From JASHVB01 sp035523995 (GTDB lineage: Bacteria; Pseudomonadota; Alphaproteobacteria; Acetobacterales; Acetobacteraceae), in assembly GCA_035523995.1 (NCBI GenBank), contig DATKPQ010000019.1, forward strand, positions 28,042-92,041: DNA of 64,000 bases, read 5' to 3'. The notes beneath the pieces were generated by a model, which was not told the origin of the DNA, did not search any database, and saw only the letters and a program-made list of their open reading frames with translations. A program made the position numbers and the translations under genes. Positions 37,109 through 45,157 of the stretch are shown here, in pieces; the first letter of the stretch is position 1, and each line of letters starts with the position of its first letter.

Positions 37109-37854
37109 CCGGACAATCCAACACGATCCTGTATCTGGATGACGTGACCGTCAGCTTCGATGGGTTCCGCGCGTTGAATGCACTGTCATTGGTGCTGGAA
37201 CCGGGGGAAATGCGCGCAGTGATCGGGCCGAACGGTGCCGGGAAGACCACGATGATGGACGTGATCACCGGCAAGACGCGGCCAGATACCGGGCGCGTGG
37301 TATTCGGCCTGGACACCGACCTGACGCGCCTGGATGAGCCTGCCATCGCCTCGCTGGGTATCGGCCGCAAGTTCCAGAAACCGACCGTGTTCGAACAACA
37401 CACCGTATGGGACAATTTGCTGCTGGCGCTGGCCGGCAATCGCACGCCACATTTCGCGCTATGGGCACGGGAAACTGCGGAGGAACGCCGTCGCATCGGC
37501 GGCATCCTGACCACCATCCGCCTGGCAGAGCATCGCAAGCGCCGCGCTGCCGATCTGTCGCATGGGCAGAAGCAGTGGCTGGAGATCGGCATGCTGCTGG
37601 CGCAGGAGCCGCAGCTTCTGCTGGTGGACGAACCGGTCGCCGGCATGACCGACGCGGAAACCGAGCAAACCGCCGAACTGCTGCGTGAGATCAACCGGAC
37701 TCGCAGCGTGGTGGTGGTAGAGCATGACATGGCCTTCGTCCGCGCGCTGGGGGTGAAGGTGACGGTGCTGCATGAAGGCTCGGTGCTGTCTGAAGGATCG
37801 ATCGACCACGTCAGCGCCGATCCGCGCGTGATCGAAGTGTATCTCGGACGGTGA
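37105..37854 (+). CDS. urtD: Urea ABC transporter ATPase UrtD
   Basis: 249 residues. The Walker A is GPNGAGKTTMMD, the signature region LSHGQKQWLEIGMLLAQEP and the Walker B LLLVDEPVAGM. The LSHGQKQWLEIG form is typical of UrtD within the LivG group. It energises urea uptake with UrtE. The stop is followed by a GC-rich hairpin before urtE. Confidence 0.95.
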   Translation: MTGQSNTILYLDDVTVSFDGFRALNALSLVLEPGEMRAVIGPNGAGKTTMMDVITGKTRPDTGRVVFGLDTDLTRLDEPAIASLGIGRKFQKPTVFEQHTVWDNLLLALAGNRTPHFALWARETAEERRRIGGILTTIRLAEHRKRRAADLSHGQKQWLEIGMLLAQEPQLLLVDEPVAGMTDAETEQTAELLREINRTRSVVVVEHDMAFVRALGVKVTVLHEGSVLSEGSIDHVSADPRVIEVYLGR

Positions 37855-37862
37855 CTGAATAT

Positions 37863-37900
37863 TCCCCCTCCCCTTGTGGGATGGGGTTAGGGGGAGGGGA
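37863..37900 (+). promoter_or_regulatory. Hairpin covering the urtE ribosome binding site
   Basis: TCCCCCTCCCC (37863-37873) can pair with GGGGGAGGGGA (37890-37900) in a 10-bp stem with one bulged C and a loop of about 17 nt. The 3' arm is the Shine-Dalgarno of urtE, 8 nt before its TTG start. The stem would hide that site, so urtE translation could be limited unless the stem is opened. Confidence 0.5.
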
Positions 37901-37908
37901 CCCACGAC

Positions 37909-38607
37909 TTGAGGTTAGAAGTCGAGAATGTAGATCTGCACTACGGTGCCGCCATCGCGCTCCGCCAGGTGTCGCTAACGGTGGAAACCGGCGCGGTCAC
38001 CTGCCTCCTGGGCCGAAACGGCGTAGGCAAGACCTCCCTTCTGCGAGCGATCGTTGGTGCGCACCCGATCAGTAACGGCGCGATCCGCTGGAACGGCGAG
38101 GACATCACGCCGTTGCCCACCTACGACCGTGCCCGCCGCGGCATTGCCTGGGTACCCCAGGGCCGCGACATTTTCCCGTTGCTGACGGTGCGAGAGAATC
38201 TGGAAACTGGGTTCGCCGTCCTGCCGCGCAGCCAGCGTCGCATCCCGCCCGAAGTGTTCGAACTGTTCCCCGTGTTGCAGAGCATGCTGCGCCGGCGCGG
38301 CGGCGACCTTTCCGGCGGGCAGCAGCAGCAACTTGCGATTGCGCGCGCGTTGGTAATGCGCCCGAAGCTGCTGGTGCTGGACGAGCCGACCGAGGGCATC
38401 CAGCCCAGCATCATCAAGGATATCGGCCGGGTCATCGCGTTGCTGCGCGCGCAGGGCGAGATGGCGATCCTGCTGGTGGAGCAATACTACGATTTCGCGC
38501 AGGAGCTGGCGCAGGCTATTGCCGTGATGGATCGCGGGGATATCGTGCTGTACGGCCCGCGCGATGCGCTTGATGAAGCGGATGTCCGGCGGCGCCTGTC
38601 GGTGTGA
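37909..38607 (+). CDS. urtE: Urea ABC transporter ATPase UrtE
   Basis: 232 residues from a TTG start. The Walker A is GRNGVGKTSLLRAI, the signature LSGGQQQQLAIARAL and the Walker B LLVLDEPTEGIQPS. It is the LivF-type partner of UrtD. The rare start codon and sequestered ribosome binding site contrast with the other urt genes. It ends the importer operon; a toxin-antitoxin remnant follows before ureD. Confidence 0.95.
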   Translation: MRLEVENVDLHYGAAIALRQVSLTVETGAVTCLLGRNGVGKTSLLRAIVGAHPISNGAIRWNGEDITPLPTYDRARRGIAWVPQGRDIFPLLTVRENLETGFAVLPRSQRRIPPEVFELFPVLQSMLRRRGGDLSGGQQQQLAIARALVMRPKLLVLDEPTEGIQPSIIKDIGRVIALLRAQGEMAILLVEQYYDFAQELAQAIAVMDRGDIVLYGPRDALDEADVRRRLSV

Positions 38608-38682
38608 GGCGTTGACCGGAAGGGCGATGCCGACCAGGTTGCGAAGAGCATACGTTATGTGCGTGGCCGTGCGAGCCTGACG

Positions 38683-38940
38683 ATGGCATCGATCCTATCG
38701 ATTCGGAAGCTTCCCGACGAGGTCTACGCGGCGCTGCGTCAGCGCGCGGCCGCGTCGGGCAGGAACGTGGAATCGGAGGCAAGAGAAATCCTTGTCGCGG
38801 TCCGCCGGACACGCCGGACGTCCGATTGGCGGGCGGACCTTGCCCGACGCCGGTTTTCCAGGACGCCAAACAAGCTTGCGGTCGAAAGCGCGGAATTGAT
38901 CCGTGCAGGGCGCAATGGACGGAGGATACGCTCTTGGTAA
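38683..38940 (+). CDS. FitA-like ribbon-helix-helix antitoxin
   Basis: 85 residues from the ATG at 38683. The N-terminus (MASILSIRKLPDEVYAALRQ, then RAAASGRNVESEAREIL) matches FitA/VapB-type antitoxins: a beta strand and two helices that form a dimeric DNA-binding RHH domain, normally binding the operator of its own operon. The C-terminal part would normally wrap a PIN toxin. Downstream only a toxin C-terminus is found, so this is an orphan antitoxin. It sits between urtE and ureD and could have been co-opted, or be decaying. Confidence 0.75.
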   Translation: MASILSIRKLPDEVYAALRQRAAASGRNVESEAREILVAVRRTRRTSDWRADLARRRFSRTPNKLAVESAELIRAGRNGRRIRSW

Positions 38941-39029
38941 CCGCCGATCGCCGGTTTCGGTCGGTCGGCATGCGGGTGCTAGAGTTGGTAGATCGCGTGC
39001 TGTTGTTGCGCGACATCATGCTCACCTAG
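38925..39029 (+). pseudogene. C-terminal remnant of a PIN-domain toxin
   Basis: The frame that ends at 39029 reads DTLLVTADRRFRSVG, then VLELVDRVLLL. The first part closely resembles the last acidic motif of VapC/FitB PIN ribonucleases (LVTADRRF). It overlaps the antitoxin end by 16 nt. No start or N-terminal catalytic Asp is present, so the toxin gene is deleted to its tail. No toxic activity is expected. Confidence 0.65.
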
Positions 39030-39038
39030 GCCGTGCGA

Positions 39039-39884
39039 ATGGACGCGGCGGCTTCGGTTGCGGCAGCAGCAACGCTTCAGCGCGCGAATGGCGAGTTGCT
39101 GGTGAGCGTGAAGCGTCGTGGCGCTGATACGGTGCTTGATGATCTGCGCCAGTCGGGTTGCCTGAAGGCTCGCTTCCCGCGGCCTGCTACCGATGGCTGG
39201 GTCGATGTGACGATTCTGAACACGTCGGGTGGTATCGCCGGCGGCGACCGGCTGGACGTCTCAGTGCATGTGCAGCCGGGTGCGCGCGCCACCATCACGA
39301 CCCCGGCCGCAGAACGGTTCTATCGTACGTTACCTGATGAGCCGCCGGCGGTGATCCGCAATCGCTTGCATGTCGCCGCCGGTGCATCCGCCGAGTGGCT
39401 GCCTCAGGAGACCCTGCTTTTCGATCGTTGCGCCTTGCACCGCTGGCTGGATGTCGAACTTGCTGACGATGCCTGGTTCCTGGGACTCGAAACGTTGGTG
39501 TTCGGCCGTGCCGCCATGGGTGAGCATGTGAGGCAGGCCTGGTTGCGTGACGCTATTCGTATCCGCCGTGGCGGGCGGTGGCTTCTGCATGAGTCTGTGC
39601 GGCTGGATGCTGAGGTCGGTTTGGTGCTGCCTCGGCCTGCGATTGCGGGCGGAGCGCGCGCGCTGGCGACGCTGGTGCACGTCGCACCGGATGCCGAGGC
39701 CGCCTTGGAACGCGTGCGTTCCGCGCTGGTGGATTCGGGCGTCGAAGCCGGCGCCAGCGCCTGGAACAGGATGCTGCTGGTTCGTATTCTTGCCGGGAAT
39801 GCAGCAACACTGCGGCGCACGGTGATTGGCGTACTATCGGTGCTGCGTGACTCGCGCCCCTTGCCACGGATGTGGCTATGCTGA
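39039..39884 (+). CDS. ureD: Urease accessory protein UreD
   Basis: 281 residues from the ATG at 39039 (GTG at 39033 possible). Family features are LKARFPRPATDGWVDVTILN, the NTSGGIAGGDRLDVSVHVQP stretch and ATITTPAAERFYRT. UreD (UreH) forms the UreD-F-G complex that delivers nickel to apo-urease. It lies 10 nt after the toxin remnant, so it probably reads through from upstream or uses a promoter inside the antitoxin region. It heads the order D-A-B-(TIR)-C-E-F-G. Confidence 0.93.
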   Translation: MDAAASVAAAATLQRANGELLVSVKRRGADTVLDDLRQSGCLKARFPRPATDGWVDVTILNTSGGIAGGDRLDVSVHVQPGARATITTPAAERFYRTLPDEPPAVIRNRLHVAAGASAEWLPQETLLFDRCALHRWLDVELADDAWFLGLETLVFGRAAMGEHVRQAWLRDAIRIRRGGRWLLHESVRLDAEVGLVLPRPAIAGGARALATLVHVAPDAEAALERVRSALVDSGVEAGASAWNRMLLVRILAGNAATLRRTVIGVLSVLRDSRPLPRMWLC

Positions 39885-39915
39885 TGTTATTGGCCGGCCG
39901 GTCTCCCACCAAAAT

Positions 39916-39947
39916 GTCATTGCGAGGAGCGGAGCAACGAAGCAATC
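39916..39947. repeat. Dispersed repeat between ureD and ureA
   Basis: GTCATTGCGAGGAGCGGAG at the start and CAACGAAGCAATC at the end define a full copy of the family also found at 25273 and 35820. It sits in the 120-bp gap between ureD and ureA. Confidence 0.75.
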
Positions 39948-40004
39948 TCGGTGCCACACTGCTCCCGACGTAAAGCGTCTGGATGCCATGAAAGAGTCCG
40001 TCCC

Positions 40005-40307
40005 ATGAACCTGACCCCGCGCGAGAAGGATAAATTGCTGATCAGCATGGCGGCGATGGTGGCGCGGCGGCGGCTGGAACGCGGCGTGCAGTTGAACCAT
40101 CCGGAGGCGGTCGCACTGATCACCGATTTCGTTGTGGAAGGCGCACGCGACGGCCGCAGCGTTGCCGATCTGATGCAGGCGGGTGCCAAGGTGCTGACGC
40201 GGGCGCAAGTGATGGAAGGCGTCGCGGAGATGATCGACGACGTGCAGGTGGAGGCGACGTTTCCGGACGGGACGAAGCTGGTGACCGTGCATGAGCCGAT
40301 TCGCTAA
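40005..40307 (+). CDS. ureA: Urease gamma subunit
   Basis: 100 residues, exactly the usual length. The start is MNLTPREKDKLLISMAAMVA and the end TKLVTVHEPIR, both typical. It joins UreB and UreC in the (alpha-beta-gamma) urease in the cytoplasm. It carries no catalytic residues. It lies 48 nt before ureB, with a hairpin in between. Confidence 0.96.
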   Translation: MNLTPREKDKLLISMAAMVARRRLERGVQLNHPEAVALITDFVVEGARDGRSVADLMQAGAKVLTRAQVMEGVAEMIDDVQVEATFPDGTKLVTVHEPIR

Positions 40308-40315
40308 TAGCAGCC

Positions 40316-40334
40316 CTCTCGCGCTATGCGAGAG
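40316..40334 (+). repeat. Hairpin between ureA and ureB
   Basis: CTCTCGC pairs with GCGAGAG around a 5-nt loop (GCTAT), followed by AGGTCAGGGTGAG. It resembles the common CTCTC...GAGAGG intergenic palindromes seen elsewhere, for example the terminator at 19610. Its location between two subunit genes suggests a role in RNA processing or simply insertion. Confidence 0.55.
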
Positions 40335-40355
40335 AGGTCAGGGTGAGAGTGTAAA

Positions 40356-40661
<306 letters not shown>

Positions 40662-40705
40662 CGACGCAACGATGAGGCCCGCTGCATCGGGAATGCGAAG
40701 CCGAG

Positions 40706-41023
40706 GTGTTGATCGATGCCTTCGACCTTGAGTCAGGCGATGATGTCACCGAAAAGCTGTCCGGCCTGTTGGCGTTGGCGGAAGAACAGGTTGTACTCTT
40801 CACGCCCTTCTCAAGGAGCCGCGCGTGGGTCTGGATGGAAATCGGGGTCATGCGGTTGAACCGCAAACGGGTGGTGCCGATCTTCTATGGCATGACCAAG
40901 CGGGACCTGGCAGAGTCGGGAGACAACGGAGCGCTGGCCGGATTGCTTGAAAAACAGCTCAATGAGTTCGATCACTACCTAGTGGAACTGAAAGCGAGAA
41001 TGGGCCGTGACACCACCCCTTAA
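40706..41023 (+). CDS. TIR-like domain protein lacking the N-terminal strand
   Basis: Up to 105 residues from a GTG at 40706; the frame is open only back to 40676 (TGA at 40673-40675) and contains no ATG. The sequence LIDAFDLESGDDVTEKL, then QVVLFTPFSRSRAWVWMEIG and KRVVPIFYGMT, matches TIR-domain proteins from strand B onwards. WVWMEIG is where the catalytic Glu of NAD-cleaving TIRs sits. The first strand and helix (about 30 residues, normally FISH-like) are missing. It may be a truncated relic or be expressed as is. It lies between ureB and ureC and overlaps the next ORF by 17 nt. Confidence 0.6.
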   Translation: MLIDAFDLESGDDVTEKLSGLLALAEEQVVLFTPFSRSRAWVWMEIGVMRLNRKRVVPIFYGMTKRDLAESGDNGALAGLLEKQLNEFDHYLVELKARMGRDTTP

Positions 41024-41294
41024 GGTGCTTTTTTCTGCCGCAGGACGAGACGCCGAGGCCGCCGGGCGCCTGCGCGACGCACTCAACCAAGTAGGCGTCG
41101 CGGCAGCGACTGATGCCGACATCGCCGCAGGCAAGACCGTCGTCCCCCTCGTCATGACTGAGCGCCGGTTGTTTGCGGGCTTGCCCGCGCCTCTGCGGCG
41201 GTGGCAATTCAGCCGCGCCGGAAGACCCGACGCGGCTGAAGTGGCCGGCGAAATCAAGCCACGCCTGATGCAGCTTCCCGCTTCGGCGGCATAA
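41007..41294 (+). CDS. Small TIR-like protein between ureB and ureC
   Basis: 95 residues from a GTG start. The N-terminal half (LKVLFSAAGRDAEAAGRLRD, ALNQVGVAAATDADIAAG) resembles the first strand-helix-strand of TIR/SEFIR-like domains, where the usual text is close to FISYSRKDAEAAGRL. The rest (RRWQFSRAGRPDAAEVAGEI) is not recognised. The start overlaps the previous frame, and the stop is only 13 nt before ureC, so it behaves like a member of the urease operon. No role in urease is known. It could be the decayed half of a TIR gene or a small partner. Confidence 0.5.
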   Translation: MTPPLKVLFSAAGRDAEAAGRLRDALNQVGVAAATDADIAAGKTVVPLVMTERRLFAGLPAPLRRWQFSRAGRPDAAEVAGEIKPRLMQLPASAA

Positions 41295-41307
41295 CTGGAC
41301 AGGGAAC

Positions 41308-43014
41308 ATGGCCCGCATCCCCCGCCGCGCCTACGCCGACATGTTCGGCCCTACCATGGGCGACCGCGTGCGTCTTGCCGACACCGACCTGATCGTCGAA
41401 GTCGAACGCGACCTCACCACCTACGGCGAGGAGGTGAAATTCGGCGGGGGCAAGGTGATTCGCGACGGCATGGGCCAGTCGCAAGCATCCCAGGCCGAAG
41501 GCGCGGTGGACACCGTCATTACCAATGCGCTGATCATCGATCATTGGGGCATTGTGAAGGCCGACGTCGCGATCACTGCCGGCCGCATCGCCCGCATCGG
41601 CAAGGCCGGCAATCCCGACGTGCAGCCGAACGTCGATATCGTCATCGGTCCCGGGACCGAGATCATCGCCGGCGAGGGTAAAATTCTGACCGCCGGCGGA
41701 ATCGACGCGCATATCCATTTCATCTGTCCGCAACAGGTAGAAGAGGCGATTGCCTCTGGCGTTACCACGCTGGTCGGCGGCGGCACAGGCCCCGCCACGG
41801 GCACGGCGGCCACCACCTGCACGCCAGGCCCGTGGCATATCGCCCGCATGTTGCAAGCGGCGGAAGGACTGCCTGTCAATCTGGCGTTCGCCGGGAAGGG
41901 CAACGCCTCGCGCCCCGCGGCGCTGGAGGAAATGATCCGCGCCGGTGCGTCTTGCTTGAAGCTGCACGAGGATTGGGGCACCACACCCGCGGCGATCGAC
42001 TGTGCCCTGTCGGTGGCGGACAGTCATGACGTGCAAGTCATGATTCACACCGATACCTTGAACGAATCAGGTTTCGTCGAGGATACGATTGCCGCGTTCA
42101 AGGGCCGCACCATCCACGCCTTCCACACCGAAGGCGCTGGCGGCGGCCACGCACCCGATATCATCAAGGTCGCCGCCCTGCCGAACGTGCTGCCCAGTTC
42201 CACCAACCCTACGCGTCCCTATACGGCGAACACGCTGGACGAACATCTCGACATGCTGATGGTGTGCCATCACCTGGACAGCGCCATCCCCGAGGACGTT
42301 GCGTTCGCCGAAAGCCGCATCCGCAGGGAAACCATCGCCGCGGAGGACATCCTGCACGACCTTGGCGCGCTTTCAATGATGTCGTCGGACAGCCAGGCGA
42401 TGGGCCGCGTCGGCGAGGTGATCATCCGCACCTGGCAGACCGCGCATAAGATGAAGATACAGCGCGGAGCTTTGCCTGGTGACAGCGAGGCTGACAATGC
42501 GCGGGTGAAGCGCTATATTGCGAAGTATACGATCAATCCCGCCATCGCGCAGGGGATGGCGCGTGAGATCGGATCCATCGAGGCCGGGAAGCTTGCCGAT
42601 CTGGTGCTGTGGTCGCCGGCGTTCTTCGGGGTGAAACCGGAGCTGGTGATCAAGGGCGGCACGATCATGTGCGCGCCAATGGGTGATCCCAACGCCTCGA
42701 TCCCGACGCCACAGCCCGTGCACTATCGCCCGATGTTTGGCGCGTTCGGGCGTGCACTGGTCGAAAGCTGCCTGACATTCGTCTCTGCCGCGGCGCTGGA
42801 TACCGGAATCGCCCATGCTCTGAAGCTACAACGGAAGCTGGTGCCGGTGGCCAACGTGCGCGGCGGTATCGGCAAGCGTTCCATGGTTCATAATGATGCG
42901 ACGCCTACCATTGAAGTGGATCCGGAAACGTACGAGGTCCACGCGGACGGTGTACTGCTGACCTGCGAACCGGCTACAGTCCTGCCCATGGCGCAACGCT
43001 ATTTTCTGTTCTGA
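41308..43014 (+). CDS. ureC: Urease alpha (catalytic) subunit
   Basis: 568 residues. Nickel-binding His135 and His137 (DAHIHFICPQQ), carbamylated Lys218 (GASCLKLHEDWG) and the flap/catalytic stretch MVCHHLD are all present, so the enzyme should be active. It hydrolyses urea to ammonia and carbamate in the cytoplasm. It follows the two inserted TIR-like frames with a short spacer (GGACAGGGAAC before the ATG). The sequence itself is normal and undisturbed. Confidence 0.97.
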   Translation: MARIPRRAYADMFGPTMGDRVRLADTDLIVEVERDLTTYGEEVKFGGGKVIRDGMGQSQASQAEGAVDTVITNALIIDHWGIVKADVAITAGRIARIGKAGNPDVQPNVDIVIGPGTEIIAGEGKILTAGGIDAHIHFICPQQVEEAIASGVTTLVGGGTGPATGTAATTCTPGPWHIARMLQAAEGLPVNLAFAGKGNASRPAALEEMIRAGASCLKLHEDWGTTPAAIDCALSVADSHDVQVMIHTDTLNESGFVEDTIAAFKGRTIHAFHTEGAGGGHAPDIIKVAALPNVLPSSTNPTRPYTANTLDEHLDMLMVCHHLDSAIPEDVAFAESRIRRETIAAEDILHDLGALSMMSSDSQAMGRVGEVIIRTWQTAHKMKIQRGALPGDSEADNARVKRYIAKYTINPAIAQGMAREIGSIEAGKLADLVLWSPAFFGVKPELVIKGGTIMCAPMGDPNASIPTPQPVHYRPMFGAFGRALVESCLTFVSAAALDTGIAHALKLQRKLVPVANVRGGIGKRSMVHNDATPTIEVDPETYEVHADGVLLTCEPATVLPMAQRYFLF

Positions 43015-43112
43015 ATCATGTTTGCGATCGCCCCGGAAAACCGCGATTGCAGGCCGTTCGGCTCATATGCCGCGGAGCCGTTGAGCATGTTCATGCACAA
43101 GGCGCTGACGCC

Positions 43113-43583
43113 GTGACGAACGTGGTGCAAGTGCTCACGACAGGGTCGTGGGACAAAAAGAACGAGAGCGATTGCGTCTTGCTCGAATTCGATGACCGGT
43201 ACAGACGCCGTTTCATGCTTATTACGGAACGAGGCAGCGAGATCCTGATCGATCTGCCGCAGGCGGTGCGGCTTCGCCATGGCGATGGGCTGCTGCTGGA
43301 CGGCGGCGGTGTTGTGGCAGTGCGCGCCAAAGCGGAGAAGCTGCTGGAAATCCATGCGCACGAAGAACGCGGGCTTATTCGAATCGCCTGGCATCTCGGC
43401 AACCGTCACCTGCCCGTGCAGTTGCTGGACGATCGCATCCGCATCCGTGCCGATCACGTTATCCGGGAAATGGTTGAAGGCCTTGGTGGTCACGTCAATG
43501 AAATCGAGGCACCGTTCGATCCCGAAGCCGGCGCTTATGCCGGCGGCCATCAGCACCACCATCACGATGATGATGATGCGTGA
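43113..43583 (+). CDS. ureE: Urease accessory protein UreE
   Basis: 156 residues from the GTG at 43113, which places VVQVLTTGSWDKKNESD near the N-terminus as in other UreE proteins; a TTG at 43047 would add 22 residues. Family motifs are LEFDDRYRRRFML, IAWHLGNRHLPVQ and DHVIREMV. The C-terminus is a His/Asp tail (GGHQHHHHDDDDA) for nickel binding. UreE is the nickel metallochaperone that loads UreG. Confidence 0.9.
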   Translation: MTNVVQVLTTGSWDKKNESDCVLLEFDDRYRRRFMLITERGSEILIDLPQAVRLRHGDGLLLDGGGVVAVRAKAEKLLEIHAHEERGLIRIAWHLGNRHLPVQLLDDRIRIRADHVIREMVEGLGGHVNEIEAPFDPEAGAYAGGHQHHHHDDDDA

Positions 43584-43608
43584 ACCGGTAGCGCCGCCGT
43601 CTTTCCTC

Positions 43609-43637
43609 GCCATGGCCGGGCTTGACCCGGCCATGGC
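43609..43637. repeat. Perfect palindrome between ureE and ureF
   Basis: GCCATGGCCGGG-CTTGA-CCCGGCCATGGC forms a perfect 12-bp stem with a 5-nt loop. It belongs to the family seen upstream of urtA. In the mRNA it would be a very stable hairpin about 25 nt before ureF. Confidence 0.8.
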
Positions 43638-43662
43638 GAAGGCTTCGGGCTGCGCCCCGCGA

Positions 43663-44382
43663 ATGTCCCCGTCGATGCAGCAGCCCATGCATCCGTCGGC
43701 GCCATCGCCGATTCCGGAACATACCTACCAGGCGCAACCCCAGGGCTTGCTCAACCTTCTTGCCTGGCTCTCGCCCGGCTTTCCCACCGGTGCGTTTGCC
43801 TATTCCCACGGCCTCGAATGGGCGGTGGAAGCCGGCGACATCAGCGATGCCAACACGCTTCAAGCCTGGGTGGCCGACATCCTCACTTACGGCTCCGGCC
43901 GCAACGATGCCATACTGTTGCGCCATGCCTATCGCGCCGCGTGCAACTCCGCGGCGCTTGACCAACTCGCGGCGTTCGCTGCCGCAATCGCGCCCAGCCG
44001 CGAAAGGCTCACGGAGACGCTCGACCAGGGCACGGCTTTTCTGCGGGCTGTACAGGCCTGGGGTTGCCCCGAGATGCCAGATCCGATCGCCTATCCGGTC
44101 GCGGTTGGTGCACTCGCCGGCTGGCACCGCATCGAAGAACATGCAATCGCGGCAGCCTACGTGCAGGCGTTTGCATCCAACCTGATCTCGGCCGCGGTAC
44201 GCCTCATCCCGCTGGGCCAGACCGCCGGGCTGCAAGTCCTGGCGGCTATCCAGCCCTCCGTCCTGCGCACCGCTCACGAAACCGCGGCAGCAACGCTCGA
44301 CGACATCGGCGGCTGCGCGTTCCGTGCCGATCTTGCCTCCATGCTCCACGAAAACCAGTACACAAGACTGTTCCGGACATGA
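43663..44382 (+). CDS. ureF: Urease accessory protein UreF
   Basis: 239 residues from the ATG at 43663; ATGs at 43675 and 43687 are alternatives, because the first 25 residues (Pro/Met/Ser-rich) are outside the conserved core. The core starts LLNLLAWLSPGFPTGAFAYS, with HGLEWAVEAGDISDA and FASNLISAAVRLIPLGQ. UreF acts with UreD and UreG in nickel insertion and as a GTPase gate for UreG. The stop overlaps the ureG start as ATGA. Confidence 0.92.
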   Translation: MSPSMQQPMHPSAPSPIPEHTYQAQPQGLLNLLAWLSPGFPTGAFAYSHGLEWAVEAGDISDANTLQAWVADILTYGSGRNDAILLRHAYRAACNSAALDQLAAFAAAIAPSRERLTETLDQGTAFLRAVQAWGCPEMPDPIAYPVAVGALAGWHRIEEHAIAAAYVQAFASNLISAAVRLIPLGQTAGLQVLAAIQPSVLRTAHETAAATLDDIGGCAFRADLASMLHENQYTRLFRT

Positions 44383-45002
44383 ATCTATCCTTTCACGGTC
44401 CGCTGCGCGTCGGCATCGGCGGGCCCGTCGGCACCGGCAAGACCGCGCTGATGGACGCGCTGTGCAAGCACCTGCGCGGCCGCTACGACATCGCCGCGAT
44501 CACCAACGACATCTACACCAAGGAAGACGCAGAATTTCTCACCCGCGCCGGTTCGCTGCCGCCTGAACGCATTCTCGGAATCGAAACTGGGGGCTGCCCC
44601 CATACCGCTATCCGCGAGGACGCTTCGATCAATCTCGCCGGCGTCGCCGACCTGCGTCGGCGGTTCCCTGCGCTCGACCTGATCCTGATCGAAAGCGGTG
44701 GCGACAATTTGGCTGCAACCTTCAGTCCGGAACTCGCGGACCTGACGATCTACGTCATCGATGTCTCTGCCGGAGACAAGATTCCTCGCAAGGGAGGCCC
44801 AGGCATTACGCGCAGCGACCTTCTGGTGATCAACAAGATCGACCTTGCCCCGTTCGTCGGTGCCAGCCTGGACGTGATGGATCGCGACGCCCGCAAAATG
44901 CGCGGCGCCAGGCCGTTCGTATTCGCCAACATCCGCGCCGGCCAGGGCGTGGACGAGATAGCAACGTTTATAGAGAAGCGGGGCGGCTTGCAGGTAGCGT
45001 AG
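44379..45002 (+). CDS. ureG: Urease accessory GTPase UreG
   Basis: 207 residues. The P-loop is GPVGTGKTALMD, the metal site ETGGCPHTAIREDAS, and VINKIDLAPFVG gives the guanine-specificity NKxD. UreG dimerises with nickel and GTP and delivers the metal to urease. It is the last gene of the urease operon and is followed by decayed copies of the dispersed repeat. Confidence 0.96.
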   Translation: MNLSFHGPLRVGIGGPVGTGKTALMDALCKHLRGRYDIAAITNDIYTKEDAEFLTRAGSLPPERILGIETGGCPHTAIREDASINLAGVADLRRRFPALDLILIESGGDNLAATFSPELADLTIYVIDVSAGDKIPRKGGPGITRSDLLVINKIDLAPFVGASLDVMDRDARKMRGARPFVFANIRAGQGVDEIATFIEKRGGLQVA

Positions 45003-45075
45003 GACCGGCACCACTGCCTTTGCGAAAAGCGTATCGACGAAGCATTTCCGTTCCTAAACTGCGACTGACGTTTGA

Positions 45076-45107
45076 GATTGCTTCGTCACCACGTTCCTCG
45101 CACTGAC
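45076..45107. repeat. Inverted dispersed repeat after ureG
   Basis: GATTGCTTCGTCACC, then CTCGCACTGAC, is a diverged reverse-strand copy of the family at 25273. A degenerate forward copy (TTTGCGAAAAGCG, then CGACGAAGCA) lies at 45019-45045, so the pair could fold as a hairpin at the operon end. Confidence 0.6.
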
Positions 45108-45157
45108 AGTTGGCGGTGCGGCCGAACCGCGTCCGCCGGCGTGGCCAAAATCGTGAT

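Noticed and set aside
43279..43662. Long in-frame upstream extension of ureF
   Set aside because: It runs antiphase through ureE and across a palindromic repeat; the conserved UreF core begins after 43690.
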